Shown in pieces: positions 28,463-36,548 of a DNA stretch of 64,000 nt. The DNA lies in NCBI RefSeq assembly GCF_000739875.1, contig NZ_BBJR01000046.1:1-64000 (forward strand), read 5' to 3'. The stretch's first letter is position 1. Every line of letters begins with the position of its first letter. The notes under the pieces were generated by a model. It saw only the letters and a list, made by a program, of their open reading frames with translations. It made no database searches and was not told the DNA's origin. The position numbers and the translations under genes are program-made. Source of the stretch: Comamonas aquatica NBRC 14918 (GTDB lineage: Bacteria > Pseudomonadota > Gammaproteobacteria > Burkholderiales > Burkholderiaceae_C).

Positions 28463-31198
28463 ATGAATGCCCTCCGTCCACTCTTTCTTTCCCTGCTGCG
28501 CACCCGCACCGCGGCATTGGGCCTGGCTGTGGTCCTGGCCGTCACCCTGGTGGCGATCTGGGAAACACAGCAGTGGCCGCAGCACCCCGGCGCCTGGTGG
28601 GGCCAGGGTTGGGACTGGCTGAACCTGCCCTGGCTGGCCGTGGCACTGGCCTGGGCCGCACTGGCCCACCTCTGGCACAACCACATCAGCGCGCAGCGCC
28701 AGGTGGTGCAGACCATCTACAGCGCGGCCTACCGCACCTTGCCCGATGCCGCCGGCATTACCTCGCTGCGCGATGGGCGCTTTGTGGATGTCAACCCAGC
28801 GTTCTGCCGCATGGTGGGGCTGGAGCTGCACCAGATCATCGGCCGCACCAATGCCGAACTGCAGGTCTACGCCACCCCGGACGAACGCAGCAAGCTGCTG
28901 GACGAGCTGTCCCTCAAGGGCCAGGTTGACAAGATGCGCATCCTGTGCCAGACCAGGGGCGAGTTGGTGCCAGGTACGATTTCGGCCGTGCCGATCACCG
29001 TCGGTGGCGAAGAGTGCATGCTGTTCGTCTTTCACGACATGCGTGAGCACGAGCGCACCGTGCAGGAGCTGTACGCCCTCAACCGCCAGCTGCAGCAGGC
29101 CGGCCACCTGGCCCGCCTGGGCGCCTGGGAGGACCGGCGCGGCCAGGGCCTGGTCTATTGGTCCGATGTCTGCTACGACATGCACGGGGTGCCACGCGGC
29201 AGTACCTTGCCACGCGACTACCTGAACACCTTTGTGGTCCCCGAGCACCGCGACCGCATGCGCACGCAGTTGCAGCACTGCCTGCGCGCACGCAGCGACT
29301 GGGAGCTGGAAATCCAGATCCTGCGCACCGACGGGCGCAAGCTGTGGGTGCGTTCGCGCGGCGAAGCCGTGCTGGACGACGATGGCCGCATCACGGCCAT
29401 GCGCGGCGTGATGCAGGACATCGATGCGCAAAAGCGCCAGGAAGAATCCATCCGCGAACGAGAAGCCCTGCTGTCCATCACGCTGGAGGCGGCCTCGCTG
29501 GGCCGCTGGGACTGGGACCTGCACACCGGGCTGATCACCGGCGATGCGTTCTGGAGCACGCTCAACCACCTGCCCGTGCAGGATGGCCCGGCCAGCCTGG
29601 GCCAGACCCGCCAGGACTGGCACTGGACCGAGCTGGTCGGCAGCCACGACATTGCGCGCTTTAACCAGGAGTTGCTGCGCCACATCGACCACCCCGAGGA
29701 CGGCCCTTTCGATATCACCTGGCGCCTGCAGCCGGCGCATGGCCGCTCGCGCTGGCTGCGCTCCATGGGCAAGGTGGTGCGCTACGACTTGCATGGGCGC
29801 GCCATGCGTATGCTGGGCGTGTGCCTGGATGTCACCACCCAGCAGGAACAAAAGCACAGCCTGCAGCAGCTGGCGCACTTTGACGCCCTGACCGGACTGG
29901 CGAATCGGATTGAGCTGGCAGCACGCCTGCACGAAGCCCTGGTCCAGGCGCGCCAGAGCCAGCAGTTGCTGGGCGTGGTCTACCTGGACCTGGATGGCTT
30001 CAAGCCCATCAACGACCGCCTGGGCCACGACGCCGGCGACCGGCTGCTGGTCCTGGTGGCCAAGCGCCTGCAGCACGCCCTGCGCGCCGATGACTGCGTG
30101 GCGCGCTTTGGCGGCGACGAATTCGTGCTGCTGCTCAGCCAGATCCACACCCGTGTGCAGTGCGAAAACCTGCTGCAGCGGCTCATGGCAAGCATCTCGC
30201 GCCCCTACACCCTGGATGGCGAAGCCGTGCAGATCACCGCCAGCATCGGCTACACCCTCTATCCCGAGGACGACTGCGACGCCGACACCCTGATCCGCCA
30301 CGCCGACCAGGCCATGTACCAGGCCAAGCAAAACGGGCGCAATCGCATCCAGGCTTTTGACAGCACCCTGGAACGCAGCCAGCGCGCGCAGCAGATCCAG
30401 GGCCTGCGCATCCGCGAGGGACTGGAGGGTGGGGAGTTCACGCTCTACGTGCAGCCCAAGGTCGACACCCGCCACCAGCGCGTCGTGGGTGTGGAGGTCT
30501 TGTCACGCTGGCTGCACCCGGAGCGCGGCGTGCTCAGCCCCCAGGAGTTTCTACCCCTGATCGAAGGCACGGAGCTGGAAGAGCCGTTCGGCCAATGGGC
30601 GCTGCGCCATGCCATGGGCTGCATCGAGCAGCTGATCGCACAGGGGCTGCAGTTGCAGGTGGCCGTCAACATCTCCGCGCGGCACCTGCAGCAGCCGGGA
30701 TTTGCCCAATGGGTGACGGAGTTGCTGCAGGCCCACCCGGACGTGCCCCCGCACTGGCTGGACCTGGAAATCACGGAAAGCGCCGCCCTGTACGACCTGC
30801 AGCACGTGGCCCAGGTACTGGCGCAACTGCGCGCGCTGCGGATCAGCGTGACCCTGGACGATTTCGGCACCGGCTACTCCTCGCTGACCTATCTGCGCGG
30901 CCTGCCGCTGGACTCGCTCAAGATCGACCGCAGCTTTGTGCGCGACATGCTGAGCGACCCCGGGGATTGCGCCATCGTCCATGGCGTCGTCAGCCTGGCG
31001 CAGGCCTTCGGCTACTCGGTGATCGCCGAAGGCGTGGAAAGCGCCGACCAGTGCACCGCCCTGGAACTCATGGGCTGCCACATCGCCCAGGGCTTCCACT
31101 TCGCGGCCCCAATGCCGCTGGCCCAGTTGCCCACCTGGCTGTCGACCTGGTCGGCCGCCCAGGCCACACCGCCCGTCGCCCCCGCCGCCGTGCGCTGA
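28463..31198 (+). CDS. PAS-GGDEF-EAL membrane signalling protein
   Basis: Protein of 911 aa. Two hydrophobic segments at about 17-36 and 48-68, a first PAS (about 80-205), a second (about 212-330) and third PAS (about 335-475), then GGDEF (about 478-640) with RFGGDEFVLLLS and the inhibitory RADD five residues before, then EAL (about 650-895). The EAL motif reads EVL (GVEVLSRW), a tolerated variant; NISARHL, LEITESA, DDFGTGYSSLTYL and IAEGVES are intact, so phosphodiesterase activity is likely. ATG 28463 is chosen for the membrane segment. Confidence 0.92.
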   Translation: MNALRPLFLSLLRTRTAALGLAVVLAVTLVAIWETQQWPQHPGAWWGQGWDWLNLPWLAVALAWAALAHLWHNHISAQRQVVQTIYSAAYRTLPDAAGITSLRDGRFVDVNPAFCRMVGLELHQIIGRTNAELQVYATPDERSKLLDELSLKGQVDKMRILCQTRGELVPGTISAVPITVGGEECMLFVFHDMREHERTVQELYALNRQLQQAGHLARLGAWEDRRGQGLVYWSDVCYDMHGVPRGSTLPRDYLNTFVVPEHRDRMRTQLQHCLRARSDWELEIQILRTDGRKLWVRSRGEAVLDDDGRITAMRGVMQDIDAQKRQEESIREREALLSITLEAASLGRWDWDLHTGLITGDAFWSTLNHLPVQDGPASLGQTRQDWHWTELVGSHDIARFNQELLRHIDHPEDGPFDITWRLQPAHGRSRWLRSMGKVVRYDLHGRAMRMLGVCLDVTTQQEQKHSLQQLAHFDALTGLANRIELAARLHEALVQARQSQQLLGVVYLDLDGFKPINDRLGHDAGDRLLVLVAKRLQHALRADDCVARFGGDEFVLLLSQIHTRVQCENLLQRLMASISRPYTLDGEAVQITASIGYTLYPEDDCDADTLIRHADQAMYQAKQNGRNRIQAFDSTLERSQRAQQIQGLRIREGLEGGEFTLYVQPKVDTRHQRVVGVEVLSRWLHPERGVLSPQEFLPLIEGTELEEPFGQWALRHAMGCIEQLIAQGLQLQVAVNISARHLQQPGFAQWVTELLQAHPDVPPHWLDLEITESAALYDLQHVAQVLAQLRALRISVTLDDFGTGYSSLTYLRGLPLDSLKIDRSFVRDMLSDPGDCAIVHGVVSLAQAFGYSVIAEGVESADQCTALELMGCHIAQGFHFAAPMPLAQLPTWLSTWSAAQATPPVAPAAVR

Positions 31199-31285
31199 AG
31201 GGCAGGCGGCCGTCAACGCCACCGGCACCCACGGGGTACACGCCCCCCCACGGGCCACGACGCGTTGCGTCGCCCAGAAAATGCA

Positions 31286-31336
31286 AGAAATAGGCTTCCA
31301 GCGCTTATCCTGCTTGCGCTAGCAGCTCCTTTTTTC
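31286..31336. repeat. Dispersed AGCGCT-type repeat
   Basis: AAATAGGCTTCCAGCGC and GCTAGCAGCTCC with a T-run: one complete copy in the gap between the EAL gene and prpE, just left of the prpE terminator. Confidence 0.75.
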
Positions 31337-31350
31337 GAAAACCTCGACAC

Positions 31351-31375
31351 AAAAAAGGGACCTCGCGGTCCCTCG
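31351..31375 (-). terminator. Intrinsic terminator of prpE
   Basis: GGGACC-TCGC-GGTCCC stem; a run of Ts follows on the minus strand, 18 bases beyond the prpE stop. Confidence 0.85.
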
Positions 31376-31392
31376 TGCTGGGCGGAGGCCGG

Positions 31393-33294
31393 TCAGGCAT
31401 CCAACAACTGCTTGACCTGGGCCAGGGCCGTCGGGTCTTCCATGGTGGTCAGGTCCCCGGGGTCACGGCGCTCGGCCACCGCCTGCAGCGCACGGCGCAG
31501 CAGCTTGCCACTGCGCGTCTTGGGCAGGGCCGACACAAACACCACCCGCGAAGGACGCGCCACGGCCCCCAGCTGGCTGTCGACCAGCTTCATGACCTCG
31601 GCCTCCATGCGCGCCTGGGCCGCAGCATCGGCCACCTTGCCGGCATCGCGTACCACCGCGAACGCCATGGCCACCTGCCCCTTGAGGTTGTCGGCCACGC
31701 CGACCACTGCAACCTCGGCGATGTCCGGATGGGCGGCAATGCTTTCCTCGATCTCCCGGGTGCCCAGCCGGTGGCCCGCCACGTTGATTACATCGTCGGT
31801 GCGCCCCAGGATGAAGTAATAGCCATCGGCATCGCGGATGCCCCAGTCGAAGGTGCTGTAGACCAGCTTGCCCGGGATGCTCTGCCAGTAGGTTTTGACA
31901 AAGCGGGCATCGTCACCCCACACGGTCTGCATGCAGCCCGGCGGCAGGGGCCCTTCGATCGCCAGCACCCCCTTGTGGTCCGGCTCGGTCAGTTCCTCGC
32001 CGGTCTTGTCATCCAGCAGCTGCACGTTGTAGCCATATACGGCCTTGCCGGGGCTGCCAAAGCGGCTGACCTGCGGCTGCACGCCATTGCACAGCGTCAG
32101 AATCGGCCAGCCGGTTTCCGTCTGCCAGTAGTTGTCGATGATGGGCACCTGTAAGGCCTCGCTGACCCATTGCGCAGTGGGCTCATCCAGGGGCTCGCCC
32201 GCCAGCCACAGGGCCTGCAGGCTGGACAGGTCATATTGCCGCAGAAAAGCCGCATCGTGCTTTTTGAGCACGCGCACCGCCGTGGGTGCTGAGAACATGT
32301 GGGTCACGCGGTATTTCTCGACCAGGCTCCACCACACGCCGGCATCGGGCCGAATGGGCAGGCCTTCATACAAAATGGTGGCCATGCCGGCAATCAAGGG
32401 GCCATATACGATGTAACTGTGGCCCACCACCCAGCCAATATCGCTGGTGCAGAAAAAGGTTTGCCCTGGTTTGGTGCCGAAAATATGCGGCATGCTGGCG
32501 GCCAGGGCCACGGTATAACCGCCCGTATCGCGCTGCACACCCTTGGGCTTGCCGGTCGTGCCACTGGTATAGAGGATATAGCTGGGGTCGGTGGATTGCA
32601 CCCAGGTACAAGGCACCTGGGCATCCAGATAGCGGGCGCGCAAATCACCCCACAGGTGGTCGCGCCCCGCGCGCAAATCCATTTTGGCCAGTCCGCGATT
32701 CACCAGCAGCACGGCCTGCGGCTTGTGGGCGCTGAGGCCCAGGGCCTCATCCAGCAAAGGCTTGTAAGGCACCACGCGCCCGCCACGCGAGCCAGCATCG
32801 GCACTGACAATCACCTTGGGCTGGGCGTCCTCGATGCGCGATGCCAGCGACACCGCCGCAAAACCGCCGAAAACCACGCTGTGAATGGCCCCCAAACGGG
32901 CGCAGGCCAGCATGGCAAACACGGCCTCGGCAATCATGGGCATATAGATTTGCACCCGGTCGCCTTTTTCCACCCCAAACGATTGCAGCACCGCCGCCAT
33001 GCGCTGCACTTCGGTATGCAGTTCGCGGTAGCTGTAGGTCTTTTCCGTTTCGGTTTCGGTCGATACCGCGATCAAGGCGGCCTGCTCCGCACGATCGGCC
33101 AAATGCCGGTCCACGGCGTTGTGGCACAGATTCAATCGGCCATCGGCAAACCAGCGCGCAAATGGCGGGTTGCTGTAATCGCAGATTTGCTGCGGCGCTT
33201 GCGCCCAATCCACCCAACGCGCCTGCTCGGCCCAAAATGCGTCGCGGGTGGCGGGATCAATCGAGCGCTGATGGAATTCAGCAAATGACACCAT
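31393..33294 (-). CDS. prpE: Propionyl-CoA synthetase
   Basis: AMP-forming acyl-CoA synthetase of 633 aa that makes propionyl-CoA from propionate, feeding the 2-methylcitrate cycle. The AMP-binding loop is YTSGTTGKPKGVQRD, with SDIGWVVGHSYIVYGPL, and the C-terminal domain ends in the catalytic lysine of KTRSGKLLRRALQAV. The N-terminus YSNPPFARWFADGRLNLCHN fits PrpE rather than acetyl-CoA synthetase. Start 33294 is preceded by AAGGAGAC. No other prp gene is nearby, so it stands alone. Confidence 0.93.
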   Translation of the reverse strand: MVSFAEFHQRSIDPATRDAFWAEQARWVDWAQAPQQICDYSNPPFARWFADGRLNLCHNAVDRHLADRAEQAALIAVSTETETEKTYSYRELHTEVQRMAAVLQSFGVEKGDRVQIYMPMIAEAVFAMLACARLGAIHSVVFGGFAAVSLASRIEDAQPKVIVSADAGSRGGRVVPYKPLLDEALGLSAHKPQAVLLVNRGLAKMDLRAGRDHLWGDLRARYLDAQVPCTWVQSTDPSYILYTSGTTGKPKGVQRDTGGYTVALAASMPHIFGTKPGQTFFCTSDIGWVVGHSYIVYGPLIAGMATILYEGLPIRPDAGVWWSLVEKYRVTHMFSAPTAVRVLKKHDAAFLRQYDLSSLQALWLAGEPLDEPTAQWVSEALQVPIIDNYWQTETGWPILTLCNGVQPQVSRFGSPGKAVYGYNVQLLDDKTGEELTEPDHKGVLAIEGPLPPGCMQTVWGDDARFVKTYWQSIPGKLVYSTFDWGIRDADGYYFILGRTDDVINVAGHRLGTREIEESIAAHPDIAEVAVVGVADNLKGQVAMAFAVVRDAGKVADAAAQARMEAEVMKLVDSQLGAVARPSRVVFVSALPKTRSGKLLRRALQAVAERRDPGDLTTMEDPTALAQVKQLLDA

Positions 33295-33554
33295 GGTTTC
33301 GTCTCCTTGACTTTTTATCTGCCGGCCATTATTCACGGCGCTCTTTCGACAAGCTGACGCCCATGGAATGCAATTTTCATTCGTGGAATTACGTAGCGCG
33401 CAGCACATTTTCTTCAATGACCCACGATTTCCGCAAGAAAGCTGCACTCCCTGTCCGTATTAATTTTTGTTTCCTGCAAACTCAGATAAAATGGAAACCC
33501 AATTGAGATTGCGTTTCGGCGTAACTCCCCTTTTCACCGATACCTCTGAACTTG

Positions 33555-33866
33555 ATGACTACTTATAAAGAGCTACTGGCCCAGCGCGCAGAACTGGAAA
33601 AGCAAATTGAAGCGGCACGCAAAGAAGCCCTGGCTTCTGCCATCGCCCAAGTGCGCGCCATCGTGGCCGAGTACGAATTGACCGAAGAAGACGTCTTCTC
33701 CAAGAAAACCACCCGTGTGGCCGCCAGCACCGGCGCCAAAACCGTGGCCCCCAAGTACCGCGACCCCGCCACGGGCGCCACCTGGACCGGCCGCGGCAAG
33801 CCCCCGCTGTGGATCGCCGGCCAGGACCGCCTGAACTTCCTGATCCAGGACCAGCAAGCCGCCTAA
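33555..33866 (+). CDS. H-NS family nucleoid-associated protein
   Basis: Small H-NS-type protein of 103 aa. The N-terminal half (about 5-45) is a coiled-coil oligomerisation region rich in Ala/Glu/Lys; the C-terminal DNA-binding part has YRDPATGATWTGRGKPPLWI with the invariant GRG-like AT-hook. Such proteins bind AT-rich DNA and silence acquired genes. Start is ATG 33555. Its own terminator follows. It is divergent from prpE with a 260-base AT-richer gap that includes a TAAAAT stretch likely to hold its promoter. Confidence 0.9.
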   Translation: MTTYKELLAQRAELEKQIEAARKEALASAIAQVRAIVAEYELTEEDVFSKKTTRVAASTGAKTVAPKYRDPATGATWTGRGKPPLWIAGQDRLNFLIQDQQAA

Positions 33867-33883
33867 GCCGCGCACACTCCATC

Positions 33884-33921
33884 AAAAAAGCCCCGGCAGC
33901 CATGCGCTCCGGGGCTTTTTG
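33884..33921. terminator. Bidirectional intrinsic terminator
   Basis: AAAAAAGCCCCGG and CCGGGGCTTTTT flank a 14-base loop. It serves the H-NS gene and the convergent receptor gene. Confidence 0.87.
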
Positions 33922-33958
33922 ATTGTCTACCCCATCCACCGATGGGGACCGCACTCCG

Positions 33959-35514
33959 CTACAGCCTGAAGAACTCCAGGGTGCGGCCCAGGATGGCGGC
34001 ATTGCTGCTCATACCCAGGGCGGCCTGTGCCGACTCTTCGGCCTGGCGGGCGTTGCCCTGGGTCACCGTGTCCAGATCGCGCAAGGCGGCATCCACCTGA
34101 CCGATGCCGCTGGCCTGGTCGCGCGAGGCATCGCCAATCGCCCCCATCAGATCACTCACATGGGCCACGGCCTGCACCACCTCGGCGATGGTACGCCCAG
34201 CATCTTCTCCACCCCCTGCCCCATCTGCGTGTGCGAGTCCGAGATCAGCCGCCGGATTTCCCCCGCCGCCTGGGCACTGCTTTGCGCCAGGGCCCGCACT
34301 TCTCCGGCCACGACCGCGAAACCACGCCCCTGCTCGCCGGCGCATGCGGCCTCCACCGCGGCGTTCAGCGCCAGGATGTTGGTCTGGAACGCGATCGACT
34401 CGATGGTGGCGATGATGCTGCCCATCTGCTGCGACGAACGGCGGATGCTCTCCACCAGGCTTTCCACGTGCTCCATGGCCTTGCCACCCTCGGATGCCAA
34501 CTGCGCACTCTTCTGGCTTTCCGCCATCACCTCCAGCGTGGTCTGTTGCGACTGCCCCAGCGCCTGGGCCAGCACCTGCATGGTGCTGGCCGTTTCCTGC
34601 AGCTTGCCGGCCTGCACGTCTGTGCGCTGCGTCAGGTGGGTGGCGCCCGCCGCAATGCCGTGCGACAGATCGGTGAAGCTGCCGATCTCATGCCGCGCAT
34701 CGCCCACCACCGCACGCAGGTTGATGTGAATCTGCTGCAGGCGCTCCATCAGCAAGGCCATGGGATGGCGCCCCGACAGCAAGGGCGGCAAGGGTTTGTT
34801 CAGCTGGCAACCGGCCAGGTCCGTGGCCAGCGCCTGCACCTGCGCCAACGGCTGGCTGACACGTGCATGCAAGCGCCACAGCGCCAGCCCCATCAACGCC
34901 AGCAGCGCCAACGCCTGCGCAGCCAACTGCCACGCCTGGGTCCAGCCCATCCAGGGGAAAATCAGAGCCAGCGCCAGCACCGGTGCCAGCAACCAGGCCA
35001 TGCGCTTCGTGAAGGACAGGCGCTGCAGCTTGCCCAGGTGGTTGCGCCAGCCCTGGCGGCGCACGTGGCCGGCGTGCAGCGCCACCGAAGGCTGTGGCTG
35101 CCCCCGCTGCGCATGCAACTGCGCGTACAAGGCCTCAGCCGACTGCACCTGCGCCCGCGTGGACTTGGCGCGCACCGACATATAGCCCACCGGCCTGCCC
35201 TCGTGCACGATGGGCGTGACATGGGCCGCCACCCAGTAGAAGCTGCCGTCCTTGCGCCGGTTCTTGACCAGCCCCTTCCAGCTGCGGCCATGGCCAATCG
35301 TGGACCACATGTCCTTGAAGGCTTCCGGTGGCATGTCCGGGTGACGCACCAGGTTGTGCGGCTGTCCCATCAACTCCTGCATGGTGTAGCCGCTGACGCG
35401 CTCGAAAGCGGCATTGCAGTGGGTGATGCGCCCCTGGCTGTCGGTGGTGGACATCAACAGCTCGTCCGCCGGGTAATCAAATTCTTGGTCAATCACGGGA
35501 AGGTTTTCGCGCAT
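33959..35514 (-). pseudogene. Aer-like methyl-accepting chemotaxis protein, frameshifted
   Basis: Receptor of about 518 codons. An N-terminal PAS (about 10-115), with [18 protein letters not shown] and [14 protein letters not shown], resembles the FAD-binding PAS of Aer, which senses redox or oxygen. Two adjacent hydrophobic segments (about 180-230) follow, then a HAMP-like part and the signalling hairpin [15 protein letters not shown]. Around 34199-34210 the frame breaks: the first reading frame ends at 34156, while the true C-terminus (DLMGAIGDASRDQASGIGQV onwards) continues in another frame to 33959. One missing base between EK and AGRTIAEVV explains it. The sequence is otherwise intact, so an assembly error is possible. 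Confidence 0.82.
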
Positions 35515-35814
35515 ACACGTCGTTCTCAGAGAGCCCGCACACGCACAAAATCGGTGCAAGGCATGCCTGGCGCCAGACAAAGGCGCGATCCTAAGAAGTG
35601 CCTGGCACGGCCCCACGATGACGGTTTGACGTTAATTAACGCGACGGCATCCAAGCCTTGTCCTGCGTTAAACAAAGCGCAGAAAAGGGTTGACCCGCTA
35701 CCAAAAACATATCTACTTGCGCAAGCTGCTTATGGCGTTCGGTGCCAAAGATATCGCAAAGTCCAGCCAGGCCTGCGCTGGCCGCTATGCTTGGTGATTT
35801 ATATGCGCCAATGA
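35515..35814. other. Gene-free stretch upstream of the receptor
   Basis: About 300 bases with no supported gene. It holds a perfect 12-base palindrome CGTTAATTAACG (35630-35641) and presumably the receptor promoter; no sigma-28 promoter match was visible. Nothing else stands out. Confidence 0.5.
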
Positions 35815-35846
35815 AAAAGGCCTTGATCCGAAGATCAAGGCCTTTT
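35815..35846 (-). terminator. Terminator of tRNA-Pro copy at 35852
   Basis: AAAAGGCCTTGATC-CGAA-GATCAAGGCCTTTT, a 14-base perfect stem with T-run on the minus strand, six bases beyond the CCA end of the tRNA. Confidence 0.9.
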
Positions 35847-35851
35847 CAAAC

Positions 35852-35928
35852 TGGTCGGCGTGGCGGGATTCGAACTCGCGACCCCTTGCACCCCATGCAA
35901 GTGCGCTACCAGGCTGCGCTACACGCCG
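35852..35928 (-). tRNA. tRNA-Pro(GGG)
   Basis: 77 bases including an encoded CCA. Acceptor CGGCGTG pairs with CACGCCG; anticodon loop TTGCATGGGGTGCAA carries GGG, and the T arm contains GTTCGAATC. Identical over its length to the copy at 36033. Confidence 0.97.
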
Positions 35929-35993
35929 AAGCCTCAGATTATACCGTGGTTTTTACACCAACTTTTCCAAACACTGAGGATGCTTGGGAAGTG

Positions 35994-36024
35994 AAATGTG
36001 CCAGATACCCATCTGGCACATTTT
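35994..36024 (-). terminator. Terminator of tRNA-Pro copy at 36033
   Basis: AAATGTGCCAGAT-ACCC-ATCTGGCACATTT, a 13-base perfect stem placed between the two tRNA genes. It differs in sequence from the other terminator. Confidence 0.85.
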
Positions 36025-36032
36025 CGATAAAT

Positions 36033-36109
36033 TGGTCGGCGTGGCGGGATTCGAACTCGCGACCCCTTGCACCCCATGCAAGTGCGCTACCAGGCTGCGC
36101 TACACGCCG
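36033..36109 (-). tRNA. tRNA-Pro(GGG), second copy
   Basis: Same 77-base sequence as the gene at 35852, with anticodon GGG and encoded CCA. It lies 104 bases beyond the ihfA stop on the same strand. Confidence 0.97.
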
Positions 36110-36213
36110 AAGCAATGATTGTAATCCAGTTTTTGTAGCATCTGAGGCAAATCAGACGCCGCAAACCACAGATTTCAACCAGGTCCTTTGAAATCAAGGA
36201 CCTAGCCCTTCAC

Positions 36214-36540
36214 TCAGCCTTGGATCTGCTCCTTGAGCTTGGTGCTGGCGTGGAAGGTCACCACGCGGCGTGCCTCGATGGGGATCAGCTCGCCGGTGCG
36301 CGGGTTGCGTCCGGGGCGCGGCGCCTTGGTGCGGATCTGGAAGTTGCCGAAGCCCGAGAGCTTGACCTCCTCGCCCTGCACCAGGCTTTGCGCGATCAGG
36401 TCAAAGTAGGCATCCACCATGTCCTTGGCCTCGCGCTTGCTCACGCCCAGTTGGTCAAACAGCAGATCGGCCAGTTGGGCCTTGGTCAAGGCGCCCGCCG
36501 TGTCCACGTCGCTGTCCATCAGCACTTTGCTTGCTTCCAT
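36214..36540 (-). CDS. ihfA: Integration host factor subunit alpha
   Basis: DNA-bending protein of 108 aa that pairs with IhfB. The HU/IHF fold shows [40 protein letters not shown] (with the minor-groove intercalating Pro) and RRVVTFHAS. The N-terminal ten residues ([10 protein letters not shown]) extend slightly beyond E. coli IhfA, common in this group; a start at the internal MDSDVD is possible. It is the last gene of the thrS operon, eight bases after pheT. Confidence 0.95.
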   Translation of the reverse strand: MEASKVLMDSDVDTAGALTKAQLADLLFDQLGVSKREAKDMVDAYFDLIAQSLVQGEEVKLSGFGNFQIRTKAPRPGRNPRTGELIPIEARRVVTFHASTKLKEQIQG

Positions 36541-36548
36541 GGTCTGCC

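Noticed and set aside
36181-36204. AGGTCCTT/AAGGACCT palindrome after ihfA as a terminator
   Set aside because: There is no T-run on the minus strand, so termination there is doubtful.
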